From Theropithecus gelada (Eukaryota; Chordata; Mammalia; Primates; Cercopithecidae), in assembly GCF_003255815.1 (NCBI RefSeq), contig NC_037682.1, forward strand, positions 18,173,588-18,237,587: a stretch of 64,000 bases of DNA, written 5' to 3'. The position numbers and the translations under genes were made by a program. Positions 30,601 through 42,049 of the stretch are shown here, in pieces (the first letter of the stretch is position 1; each line of letters starts with the position of its first letter). A model generated the notes under the pieces. It saw only the letters and a program-made list of their open reading frames with translations. It did not search any database and was not told the origin of the DNA.

Positions 30601-32018
30601 CTGAAAAACACAAAGGCCACCTACATGAGCTGCCAGCCTTGGCCGCACACCTGCTTAGGAAACGTGGCGCCTCCCTCCTCCCTCCAAGGGACCCTGGCAT
30701 CCACCCTCCTGCTGTCCTTGCCAGAGCGTCTGAGCATCCAAATGCTCGGTGCACAGCAATGGGGCCCTGTGTCTCCACGCGCCACTCCCGATCACCGCGT
30801 ATTTTTTCCTTCTGAGCAGCTCCAGACTGTGTCAGCACCTCCGCCTGAGGCTAAACTTTCCCTAATGACAGGGTGAGGCGCTGGCTGGCTCTCCTCAGCC
30901 ACCGGCGGCCCGGCCCAGTCTGGTATCTCTGGCTGCCAGGGGAGGCTCTGCCGCCCGCGACACCCCAGAGACTGAGGCTCCCCTTCTAAGGGCATGGGGT
31001 GGATTCAGAGAGACACACGTGGAGAAACTGAGCAGCTGAGCCAGGGCAAGACCATCCACGCTTCTTCCTAGGACATGAGACCAATGTCCCTGGGGCACTG
31101 ACAGCGACAGGAGGTGGGGCTGATGAAGAAGGAGCCTTTAGCCAGGGGATGCCTCTCCCATGCAGAGAGCAGACTGTAGAGCCCCCGCGGTGAACTCTAC
31201 ACTGCACTTTGAGCTGTCTGACTCTGGGCAAATCTCTGAAGCCCCCTCCCCGTCTGAACCTCAGTGCCCTCATCTGCAGGACAGGGATCAATATCACCTG
31301 CCTCAGCTGTGAGAGCGAGGTAAGCCTGAAAGTGCAGGTGGATGTGCATGAGAAGGCGCAGAAGCCTTGCCTGTGCCAGGGAAGGCCTGGAGCTCCCTGT
31401 AGCAGGAATGTGCCCAGCCGGCCGATCACAGGATGTGGACGTGAGTCAACCAAGCGAGAAGTTCCATCTGGAAACTCGGGCATGAGGTTTAAATGTGGTC
31501 TGCCCTGCCTCAGGCTGGCTGTGACCTTGAGCTAGTGACGTCCCTGCCTCAGTTTCCTCACCTTCTGATGGAGATGGGAGGGGAAGAAAGCAGCTGCCTC
31601 TGGGTGGTGGCAGAGATGCCCATCTCTAGGACCTCCAGGCCTTAACTAATCAGGCATACTGATAAAGCCACCGGAGCTCCACTGGGGACCACAGGCAAGA
31701 CTGGGCCAGGCCGAGGCGGTCACGCAGAGGTGAGGGGACCACCGGTTAGCGGGAGAGAATACACTGAGAGTCCGAGGGGAGAGGAAAGGAGAGAGTGAGA
31801 GAGCCAGAGAGAGGCGGGTGGGACGCTGAGGGGACAGCGAGGGAGGGATGGGGCGCGGGGCGCGGAGCGATGAGGGAGAGGAGGCCGAGGTGGGGAAGCC
31901 TGACTCCTGGGTCCTGGGAGCCGGCCCAGGTCTGATGAGGACCAGTCAGACGGGGCGAGGGATCGGCCGGGTCCGTCACGCCCGGGACGCGGGCCCCGAG
32001 GGTCCGGCGGGCACTCAC
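30601..32018 (-). other. SLC39A13: SLC39A13 intron 1
   Basis: The acceptor is the pyrimidine-rich TTTTTCAG at 30601 and the donor is GTGAGT (32018-32013, minus strand). Two MIR fragments (about 31200-31340 and 31508-31580) lie inside. No further exon is recognised. Confidence 0.75.
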
Positions 32019-32560
32019 CGTGCGGCTGCGGCGGCGGCGCTCCGGGCGGCCCCGGCCATCCAGCTGCGGTGCCGCGCCCCGCCCAGGCTCTGCCCCGCCC
32101 GGCCGCCCGGCCGCCCGGCCCCCCGGCCCGGGGCCGCCCCCGGCGCGCGGCCACGTCACAAGGGGCCTGTCCGGAACCCGAGGCGCAGCGTGCCGCGGGG
32201 CCGGGGGGAGTGGCGGCGGAAGGGCGCTTCCGCCTCGCGGCAGTGGGGGACCCGGGCAGAGGGCGCACTTCCGTTTGGGCCGGGCTGCGGGTCGGAGGGG
32301 AGGGCCGGTAGGAAGTGGGAGCGCCACACGCACCGCGCTCAGCCAGGCTGGACAGGGACGGAGGCGGCGGCTCTGCGGGGACCGCGATCGGCCGAGCTGC
32401 GGGGCTTGCGGATCTGGCCGCCGCTTCCCGTCCAGGGCCGCAGTCTGCCCACGGCCGCACGGGGGCGCACCCTGCCGCCAGACCACTCCGCCCAGGTCGG
32501 GCTGGGAGGACGGCTGTGCGCTCCTGCTCTGAGTCAGCCCCGCCTGGCTCCTCCATGAGC
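31850..32560 (-). promoter_or_regulatory. SLC39A13: SLC39A13 CpG-island promoter and non-coding exon 1
   Basis: This is very CpG-dense sequence. On the minus strand, an exon ending at 32019 with donor ACG|GTGAGT splices well to the coding exon at 30600. The island extends about 500 bases beyond. ETS-like 'cacttccg' (32268-32275) and several GC runs are present, with no TATA box. The start site cannot be fixed; about 32060-32300 is plausible. Long open frames here on both strands reflect the base composition. Confidence 0.75.
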
Positions 32561-32859
32561 AAGGGAAAGGGGAAGTGCCTGCCGCAGGGAGGGGCCTGGC
32601 CCCGGGAACCTCAGAAGAGGGAATTTTATTCTTACTCATCGAATTATTTTTATGCTTTGGTTTTTCGCTGGGAACCTCAGGCCACTGTCTCCAGGGCTTG
32701 TAACCCTTTGGGGTCCAATGCATGGTGGCTGGACCCTGCTGATGGGAACTCCAAACCTGGAAGGGGAGGACTCTGTGCTCCCCTCACCTGGAGGAAGCTA
32801 GACCTGACCTCTTTGGTTAGACTAGGGCAGCAAACACTGGATGGCAGTTCTTATAACCG

Positions 32860-33020
32860 CAATTTACTGAGCACCTACTATGTGCTATACACTCGCATTA
32901 TCTCACTGAATCTTATCCCGTTGTGGTGGGTACTGTTAGCCCAGGGTCACACAGTGGCACAGATGGCAGAGTCAGGATTCAAGCCTGGGTGTCCTGAAGC
33001 CAGAGTATGTGATACCACTT
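32860..33020 (-). repeat. MIR element
   Basis: It runs from 'tactgagcacctactatgtg' to 'gattcaagcctgggtgtcc', the full reverse-complement MIR core. 32561-32859 and 33021-33715 hold no recognisable gene or repeat. Confidence 0.8.
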
Positions 33021-33715
33021 CTCACTTCTAGGTCCTGAACAGCAGTGGGAGTCTGGCTTGGCGTTTCCACTTTGTATTCTCTGGAAATCAGACACTGTAG
33101 GAGAAGATTCAGGAAGGGGCATGTGAGTACTCTCTTGGGCAGAGATAGCGACCGAGTACAGGTCTCTAAGTCTCTGACCCTCATCAGCCTCCCGTGGCAG
33201 CTCCAACCATTTGCTCTGTCACTTTCCCCTCTGCTGGGGCTCTGAGAGCAGACTCAGCTCTCAGGGCTGCCTCTGGTGCCTGTCCCACCTCATGTTGCAG
33301 TGTTGACCTTCCTTAGACCGCCAACTTCTCCCTGGTGGCCCAGCTTGTCTTCTGAAGCTTTCCGTCCATCTCATCCCACCGGGCCCATACAACTGCCAGG
33401 ATGTTCTGTTCCCTCCCTGAGTTCCAAAATGGAATCCCTGGGTTAGTTTCTTGGCAAAGAAAGCTACTCAGGGATCCTGCCCTAGGACTTCTAAAATGCC
33501 CCCCTCCCTGTATGCAAAGCACTTCCATCTTATGCAGAGCACTTCACAATATGCAAATGATTTCACAATAACACAGTCAGCATTCCTGCCTCTGGTGGCT
33601 GAGGGCTCCTGGCCACCCAAGAAGGGAATGGGCAAGACCCAGCCAGAAACATTACTTGGTGCCAATGCACTAGCCTTTCCTCCCACCCGGCCTGGAATTC
33701 CCATCGGATTCCTAA

Positions 33716-35740
33716 GGCCCAGTGGCTCACATCTGTAATCCCAGCACTTTGGGAGGCCTAGGAAGGAGGATCTTTTGAGCCCAGGAGTTCCGGACCAGCC
33801 TGGGTAACAAACTGAGAACCCATCTCTACAAAAAAATTTAAAATTAGCCAGGTGTGGTGGTGCACACCTGCAGCCCCAGCTACTCAGAAGGCTGAGGTGG
33901 AAGGATTGCTTGAACCCGGGAGGTCAAGGCTGTGGTGAGCCCTGATCTTGTCAGTGCACTCCAGTGTGGGTAACAGAGTGAGACCCTATCTCAAAAATAA
34001 AGAAATAAAAAAAATTTACAAATTAATAAAATGCTGAATTAGATCTGCAGCAGTTTCCAGGTGTATGAGAAAAGTGAGATGCAGAAATATTTAATATGAT
34101 CCCCTATTTTTATTTTGTAAGAGACTATTTTAAAATAATGACAAAGAGAAACATTGTATATGTATATGTGATTAAAGGTATCAGTATATGTAAGTCTATG
34201 TATAATGAATACATAAAAAACATAGATAACACATTAAAGTGATATTATGGATTCTATGGTGGGAAGAACTAATGTAAAAAATGTTAACACTTTAACATAA
34301 TGCAAACAACACATTGAAAGATGTATATGGCCATATGTGGCCAGGCATGGTGGCCCATGCCAGTAATCCCAGCACTTTGGGAGGCCAAGACGGGCAGATC
34401 ACCTGATGTTGGGAGTTCAAGACCAGCCTGGCCAACATGGAGAAACCCACTCTACTAAAAATACAAAATTAGCCAGGCGTGGTGGCGCATCCATGTAATC
34501 CCAGCTACTTGGGAGGCTGAGGCAGGAGAATCGCTTGAACCTGGGAGATAGAAGTTGCAGTGAGCCGAGATCACGCCATTACACTCCAGCCTGGGCAACA
34601 AGAACAAAACTCCGTCTCAAAAAATAAATAAAAGATGTGTATGATCACATGTATGCAATGTGTAAAATTGCATAGCTATATCAAATCTCATCTCAGATAT
34701 ATGAAAATCTCACCATACAAAATCTTTCCCTTTCTCTCTTTTTTTTTTTTTTTTTTTGAGAGAGGGTCTCACTCTGTCACCCAGACTGGAGTGCGGTGGC
34801 ATGATCTCGGCTCACCACAACCTCCGCCTCCCAGGCTCAAGTAATTCTCTGGTTTCAGCCTCCTAAGTAGCTGGAACTATAGGCACAGGCCACTACTCCC
34901 TGGCTAATTTTTGTAGTAGAGATGGGATTTCACCATGTTGGCCAGGCTGGTCTTGAGCTCCTTACCTCAAATGATCCACCCACCTCAGCCTCCCAAAGTG
35001 CTGGGATTACAGGTGTGAGCCACCACATCCAGCCTCTCTGTCTTTCTCTCTCTCTCTGTCTCTCTCTGGCCTAGTTCTTGGTGTCTTGGTGATTAAGACA
35101 ATAAGATTCTTTTGTTTTGTTTAGAAAGACGATAAAGGGAACAGAAGAGAAAATTCAAAAGTGAATATAACAATTTTTTTTTTTTTTTTTTTTGAGACGG
35201 AGTCTCGCTCTGTTGCCCAGGCTGGAGTGCAGGGGCGCGATCTCGGCTCACTGCAAGCTCCGCCTCCCAGGTTCATGCCATTCTCCTGCCTCAGCCTCCA
35301 GAGTAGCTGGGACTACAGGCACCCGCCACCACGCCCGGCTAATTTTTTGTGTTTTTAGTAGAGACGGGGTTTCACCGTGTTAGCCAGGATGGTCTCGATC
35401 TCCTGACCTCATGATCCGCCCGCCTTGGCCTCCCAAAGTGCTGGGATTACAGACGTGAGCCACCGCACCCGGCCTGTTTTTTTGTTTTTGGGATGGAGTC
35501 TCGCTGTGTTGCAGTGCGATCTCGGCTCACTGCAACCTCCGCCTCCCAGGTTAACGTGATTCTCATGCCTCAGTCCCCCGATTACCGGCACCCACCACCA
35601 TGCCCGGCTAATTTTTGTATTTTTGGTAGAGACGGGGTTTCACCATGTTGGCCAGGCTGGTTTCGAATGACCTCAGGTGATCTGCCGCCTCGACTTCCCA
35701 AAGTGCTGGGATTACAGGTGTGAGCCACCATGCCCACGCA
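33716..35740. repeat. Alu cluster, two plus and three minus copies
   Basis: Plus copies lie at about 33716-34005 and 34340-34625. Minus copies lie at about 34741-35035, 35174-35475 (AluY, T tract of 20) and 35477-35740 (with small internal deletions). 34006-34339 is AT-rich, unassigned sequence. A (CT)n run lies at 35041-35068. Confidence 0.9.
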
Positions 35741-36925
35741 GCCACAAATGAGTGTTTTCGGACACATTTATCAGTTGGTTTGGAGGCCATAGGATTTTCC
35801 TGGGTTGAAGTGCTGGACAGACAAACTTCAGCAGAGCTGGATGGGCCTGGGTCCTGCGTGGCTCTAAGTGGCTGAGAGGTGTCTGGGATCGGGAAGCCAC
35901 AGATCCATTTCTCTGACTTCACTTCAATGCCCAGAATCTGTCTCTGGCCCCTGCAAGACTGGCTGACCTGGCAATGGCCAATGCTTTGACATCCTTCCCT
36001 CCACTCTGGCAGTCAAGGGCTAGAGACGGGCTGGGGATGGATGCTTCCAAAGTGTGATCTCTAGTGAGAAATCCGGACTTCTCCTTGTCACAGGGCTTCC
36101 TCCCGTGGGGGTCAGCAGGCAGGTGGCAGTCTCTTATTGAAAGGCATCTGGGGCTCAGGATGGTGAGCACATTACCCAGGGTCACAGCTAGAAAGAGGCA
36201 CAGCAGCTCCCCCAGGGCCACAGGCTCAGCTTCTCCAAAGGAGGCCTGCCCCTCTGAAACCCCTGACCCCAGTCCTTTCTCAAGTCGTTCTTTCCAGGGC
36301 GGCCTTAGCTTCCTCATGAGTTCCTGGGGTATTTTCTCCACTGAATCCTAAGCCCTGGCTGGGCGATGTTCCAGTGACTTCACAGGGCCTCTCCTCCCTT
36401 CCTCCGCCACCAGCAGCTCCACCATGAACAGCTGAGTTCCACTACTGTCTGTCCAGCCTCTCCACTGTGGCAAGTTCTGTCACCCCCACCCCACCCTCGG
36501 CAGGCCTGGAATGTCCTTCGCCTTTTGCCATCTCAGTCGATTGAAACCTAGCCTGTTGATAAGGCCTTCTCCTCCCTGCAACCTTCCTGACCTGTCCATC
36601 CTGAAGGCCCTGGGTGTTGGTGTGTCTTTGGAGCCCTTAGCCTTGTCCCTTGGATACACAGGCCTCTTTCCCTGCCAGGTGTGGGCTGCTAGAAAAAACA
36701 AGCTTTTGCCTCTACTCTTAATAAAAGCCTGTCCAAATCAATTTCATGTCTCCCCCTCCCCTTCTCTTGTCTCAGGTGCACAAATTGGGGTAAAATCCCT
36801 GTGCGTTCTGCACTGTCCTTTTGGTCCCTGCAAGGCTGTTTAATTTTTGTGTTGATTTACGTATTTCCTTACCTGTCCCCTATCCCATCTCCCTGTCTCC
36901 TTCTTCAGGGAAACCTGAATTTTGT
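35741..36925. other. Single-copy intergenic stretch, no gene seen
   Basis: Weak MIR-like text ('acccagggtcacagctagaa', about 36174-36240) is the only repeat recognised. No exon with plausible splice sites and family resemblance was found. Confidence 0.5.
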
Positions 36926-36928
36926 GAT

Positions 36929-37930
36929 GATCGCTCTTTTTCTTTCCTTTTCCTTTTCCTTCCTTCTTTTCTTTTCTTTTCTTTTCTTTCTTTTCTCTTT
37001 TTCTTTCCTTTCTCAGATTCTAGCTCTGTCACCCAGGCTGGAGAGCAGTGGCGCAATCTCGGCTCACTGCAACCTCCGCCTCCCAGGTTCAAGCGATTCT
37101 GCTGCCTCAGCCTCCTGAGTAGCTGGGACTACAGGCACCTGCCACCATGCCCGGCTAATTTTTGTATTTTTAGTAGAGACAGGGTTTCACCATGTTGGCA
37201 AGGCTGGTCTTGAACTCCTGACCTCAAGTGATCCGCCGGTCTCAGCCTCCGAAAGTGCTGGGATTACAGGTGTGAGCCACCAAGCCTGGCCTCTTTCTTT
37301 CTTTTTTTAAAATTAGAGATGGGGTCTCTCTGTGTTGCCCAGGCTGGTCTCAAGCTCCTGGGCTCACATGATCCTCTCGCCCCAGTCTCCCAAGAAGCTA
37401 GGACCACAGGCGCACACCATCACGCCTGACTCTTGCTTTTATTTTTTTGATAAAGCTTTTTCTGACATACATATGCATACCTAGACAATATTCCATTTGA
37501 GTTAAAAAAAAAAAAGCTGTTTTAAGGTTTTACATTATTTAGTGATTTTAACAATTGTTTTCCTGTAGGTTCTGCATAATTATTACCAAGTTTACTTCTA
37601 GATATTTTATATTTTTGTGGAGATATATATGTATATATATATATTTTTTTCTTTTTCTTTTTTGTTTTTTGCGACAGAGTCTCGCTCCGTTGTCCATGCT
37701 GGAGTATAGTACAATCTCCGCTGACCACAACCTCAGCCTTCTGGGCTCAAGTGATCCCTCCACTTCAGCCTCCCAAGTAGCTGGGACCACAGGCACTTGC
37801 TTGGCTTTTTTTTTTTTTTTTTTTGGCATTTTTTGTAGAGATGGGGTTTTGCCATGTTGCCCAGGCTAGTCTTGAACTCCTGGCCTCCCAAAGTGCTAGG
37901 AATACAGGCTTGGGCTACCATGCCCAGCCT
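36929..37930 (-). repeat. Polypyrimidine run and three minus Alu-type elements
   Basis: A (TTTTC)n-like pyrimidine run (about 36929-37015) is the expanded tail of a minus Alu (about 37016-37292). A minus left-monomer-type copy (about 37308-37432) and another minus Alu (about 37655-37930) follow. 37433-37620 is AT-rich with a (TA)n patch at 37622-37643. Confidence 0.85.
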
Positions 37931-38055
37931 AGACTCTTTTATGTGGGTAATCATATCATCTCCTAATAACAAAAGTATTAGAAAGAGGGAAGGAACATTG
38001 TTATTTGTAAAGATGTGGCTTGGCTTGGTTTTGAACTTCATGAGAAGGGTAAGGA

Positions 38056-38406
38056 CAGCTGTCCTTTGGCATCCTGGCGGGGATTGAGGGGAGTTGGTTC
38101 CAAGACCCCCTAAGAATCCAAAATCCACAGATGCTCAGTCCCTGATATAAAACGGTGTGGTATTAAATATCTGCATATTTAGCCTACCACATCCTCCCAT
38201 ATACTTTAAATCATCTCTAGATTGCTGAAAACAATGTAAATGCTATGTTAATCGTTGTTACACGGTATTGTTTCGGGAATAATGACAAGAAAAAAGTCGT
38301 ATATGTTTAGTACAGACTCAACCATCTATTTTTTCCCCAAAATATTTTCCATCTGAGATTGGTTGAATCCATGGATGTGGAACCCAGGGATACAGAGGGC
38401 CGCCTG
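38056..38406 (+). mobile_element. MER2-like DNA transposon (pogo/Tigger group)
   Basis: About 350 bases from 'cagctgtcctttggcatcc' to 'ggatacagagggccgcctg' form terminal inverted repeats by eye. The internal phrase 'ctttaaatcatctctagatt' is characteristic of MER2 as remembered. It is non-autonomous, with no transposase. Confidence 0.8.
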
Positions 38407-39300
38407 TATCCATCTCCTGGGACTGACTTTTTCCACTCAATACCATGGTGCAAAGATTCCTTCATGATATTGGTGAACCCGTGGGTCACCTACTTGCACT
38501 GCTGAATGATCTCTACCCTGCGAATGTGTCTACTGTAATTTATCCATTCTCTTATCAATGGGCCCTGTGGTTATTTCAGGATTTTTTTGCTATTAGGGAC
38601 AATGCAGCTGTGAATATTTTTGTCCCTGTCTCTTGGCACACATGCCAGAGAACTTATCTTGATTTGTTGCCTGGGGGGATGTGTGGGTGACAGCCTCTGT
38701 ACCTCCACTTCATGAGATAAGGCCAGATTGCTCTCCCTGGGGGGCTATTTGGAGCTGCACCCTGACTAGCCACATGCAGGAGGGTCTGCTGCTCCCCTCC
38801 TTGCCAGCTCTGGCTGAAGGACAGTTCCCTTCTGCCCTTCAGATGGTGTAAATAGCATCTCATTGTGGTCTGAATTTGCATCGCCCTCATCAGCAGTGAG
38901 GTTGAGCCTCCCTTAGATGGTATTTGAACAAATTCGTTTCCTCTGCCCTAACATGCCTGCGCTCCGTGTGTGTTATCTATTTTTTATATTGGATTGCTTG
39001 ATTTTCTTCTTCCTTGATTTGCAAGAGTTCCTTATGTATTTTTGAGGCTGTCCCCCGCTGCACTCCGCAGACATCTCCAGTTGTGGCTTGCTTTTCACTT
39101 TCTCTAAGGTGTCTCCGCTTCTCTCTTCCCCCCCACACCTGTGCCAGGGAGGCCACTTAGCATTCCTAGTGTGGGGGGAGGTCGTGTGCCTCTCAGAACC
39201 CTGTTTAAACTGACCCCACTGTTTCTCTTGTCCCTGGCGCCTTAAGGGACCCCTTTCCTCTTCCTTCTCAGGCCCCCTCCCATTTTTGGCGAACACAACT
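38407..39300. other. Old L1-like (antisense) and unassigned sequence
   Basis: 'tttatccattctcttatcaa' through 'gctattagggacaatgcagc' resembles the antisense 3' part of an old L1. 38900-39300 is unassigned. No gene is seen. Confidence 0.5.
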
Positions 39301-39364
39301 TAGTTTGGGGAGCTCCTATTGGGTTGGGGGAGAGCATCCCGGGGCAACTCGGGCCTCACTGCAA

Positions 39365-39640
39365 TGGTGCCCTCCCACCTCGGTTATTTATCACTTCCGG
39401 CTGCCCACCTGGGGGGCTGGGCCTCCTCTCCGCTCCACTGGGCCGCAGCCGGGCAGCTCCGGGCGCTCCCCTGGGGGCGGGCGGCGCGGGGGAGGGGCCC
39501 TCGGGGGGCGGGGCCGGGGGCCGGGCCTGCGGCGGGGGCTGGGGTTGGGGGGACGGAAGCTGCCGGAGCAGATAAGGGCCGAGGTCGGCCCTGCGGTGAG
39601 ACAGTGCGGGACACCGCCTCCGCCCCTGGTGTCCCCAGAG
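39365..39640. promoter_or_regulatory. Orphan CpG island, candidate promoter or enhancer
   Basis: A short, very GC-rich island lies between SLC39A13 and SPI1 with no gene start assigned. It holds a perfect ETS core CACTTCCGG (39392-39400), TTATCA (GATA, minus strand, 39388-39393), and dense G runs (about 39470-39560). It also has AGATAAG (GATA, 39570-39576) and a good splice donor CTGCG|GTGAGA at 39596. The combination looks like the start of an unannotated spliced transcript, but no partner exon was identified. Confidence 0.5.
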
Positions 39641-40130
39641 CGCCCCCGCACCCTGGAGTTCCCCCTCCTGCTACCCAGGCTGGGCATCCCGGGAGGAGAC
39701 CCCAGGGAGCAATGGGGGATGAGGCTCCAGCCTGCTCACTCCGCCTCAGTGACGAGAGGCAGCGGGGCTCCACGCCTCAGTTATCTCAGCTGGAAAATGG
39801 GGGTAGGAGCTCGGTTTTCCCCACAGGGCTGTTGGGGATGCACCAACTGCAGGCTTGTGAAGGTCTCTGTGGGTTGGGCGAGTTTTGAACAGAGGGTCCC
39901 CTGAACGTCGCATCGCATCATTCATCCCTATTGTATAGATGGCAAAGTGGGGCGTTTCACCCAAAGCCCCAGAGCCAGCATGCAAAAAGCAAGTGGGAGG
40001 GGGCTGGAACGCTTTCCACCGCCGCACCCTAGGGACAGATCTAGGTTCCGTGGAGCCTGAAGCTTAAAACCATTTGGGAGGCACTCTTTAAGGAAAAGAT
40101 TACAAAGTCACAAATACAAAATTGCTGAGG

Positions 40131-40800
40131 CTGGGCGCAGTGGCTCACGCCTGTAATCCCAGCACTTTGGGAAGCCAAGGCGGGCGGATCACTTGACATC
40201 AGGAGTTCGAGACCAGCCTGGCCAATATGGTGAAACCCTGTCTCTACTAAAATACAAACATTAGCTGGGCGTGATGGCGGGTGCCTGTAATCCCAGCTAC
40301 TCCGGAGACTGAGGCAGGAGAATCGCTTGAACCCAGGAGGCAGAGGTTGCAGTGAGCCGAGACGATTGCGCCACTACACTCCAGTCTGAGTGACAGAGCA
40401 AAACTCTGTCTCAAAACAAGAAACAGAAAACAAAAACAAAACAAAACAAAACAGCCGTTCGCGGTGGCTCACACCTGTAATCCCAACACTTTGGGAGGCC
40501 AAAGTGGGTGGATCACCTGAGGTCAGGAGTTCAAGACCAGCCTGGCCAACGTGGTGAAACCCTGTCTGTACTAAAAATACGAAAAATACAATGAAATAAA
40601 AAAAAATTAGCTGGGCATGGTGGAGTCCTCCTGTAGTCCCAGCTACTCGGGAGGCTGAGGCAGCAAAATCACTTGAAATCGGGAGGCGGGAGGTTGCAGT
40701 GAGCCAAGATCGCGTCACTGCATTCCAACCTGGGCAACAGAGTGAGACTTCATCTAAAAAAAAAACAAAAAAAAAAAAAACCACCAAAAAACAAAAATAA
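40131..40800 (+). repeat. Two plus Alus
   Basis: Copies lie at about 40131-40454 (tail with aaaac repeats) and 40455-40803. 39641-40130 includes a weak MIR patch near 39930-40030. 40804-41360 is unique-looking with a MIR-like end (about 41205-41320). Confidence 0.88.
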
Positions 40801-41360
40801 AATTGCCAAGGCCCCTTCCAGGGCCTCGGAAGGAGCTGAGCCAATGAGGAAGCTCGAGTGCAACTTTCTTAGCGTCCCAGCCCCACCATGCAGGTGCCCT
40901 GGAAGGGGTTATACCCCTCTCCCAAGAAAGTCAGACACCAACAAGGTTAGAGGGCAGGGTGACCCAAGGCAACATGGCAGGGAGGTGCCGCTGCAGCTGG
41001 TCCCCAACTCTTTGAATGCCCAGGCAGCAGTCCCTCAGCCCAACCAAGAGCAAGGGCAGTTGGGTATTTGGGGAATGCAGCCTCAACCAGGCAGGGTCAA
41101 GCCCTCCAGTCCCATCCAGTCATGGTTCAACTTGCCACCCAGGGCCCGACCCTGCGGGATAGGAAGGTACAGAACTCCTAGGAGAAAAGGAAGGAGGAGA
41201 TCTCGGGTATACGTAAGTGCATGGGACTTGGAGTTAGACAAGATTAGGGTTCAATCCCCTGCAAGGCTGTGTTGGGTTTCCTCGTCTGTGAAATGGGAGT
41301 AATAATCATACCTACCGGACCAAGCCGGTGCGTGAAGGAGGGCTGGGCTCATGGCTGTTA

Positions 41361-41528
41361 GAAACACATTTCCGCCGGGCGCGGTGGCTCACGCCTGTAA
41401 TCCCAGCTCTCAGGGAGGCAGAGGCGGGAGGATAGTTTGAGCCCAGGAGTTCAAGACCTCCCTGGGTAATATAGCGAGACCCCATTCTCCACAAAAAGAA
41501 AAAAAAAAAAAAAAAGAAACACATTTCC
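41361..41528 (+). repeat. Free left Alu monomer (FLAM) with target duplication
   Basis: A single left-arm Alu (41374-41515) ends directly in an A-rich tail with no right arm. It is flanked by identical GAAACACATTTCC copies (41361-41373 and 41516-41528). Confidence 0.85.
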
Positions 41529-42049
41529 CTCCTGTGAGATCTCCAGGCCAAGAGACGCATTTTCTCCCATTTTCATGTTGTCACCCAGCGGGTGGTCTCT
41601 CCATTGCAGAGCTGAGATTTAAATGTGGGAATGTCTGGTGCAGATGCACTCAGTTCTCACCACCAGGAATGATGCCTCTTTGGGCCTGTCTCCCAGGGAG
41701 TTAAATCTCACTGTTACGTGTTCGTGCCCAGGACTGAGAGCCAAGGGGAGCCTGGCTCGTTCCCTTTCTGGATTTTACCATTTCTCTGCTCCTATGGGAA
41801 CCAGAGGCTGGAATTTTTTCAACTCTTATATCCTCCAGCCTGGACCAGGAGAAGCAGGACAACTGAAGATAGGGACAGGGGTAGGAGAGCTGGGAAGAGG
41901 TGGTGGCGATGCGCCTGGAGGCAGCAGTGAGAATCTAAAAGGCTTGAAGTCTTTTTCCAAAGAGATGCTGCTTTGCCTCAGGGTTTGCCTGGGCTTTCCA
42001 CTGGATGGGCACACGGGAAAACTGAGTTCTCATCGCAGCGCTGCCCCTT

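Noticed and set aside
31720..32723. Overlapping 236- to 325-codon open frames on both strands
   Set aside because: They lie in the SLC39A13 CpG island, where GC bias suppresses stops. Compositions are low-complexity Pro/Arg/Ala/Gly with no known domain.
39305..39904. A 199-codon plus-strand open frame in the orphan CpG island
   Set aside because: It shows GC-driven openness, no domain and no conserved motif. The region is better viewed as possible promoter DNA.
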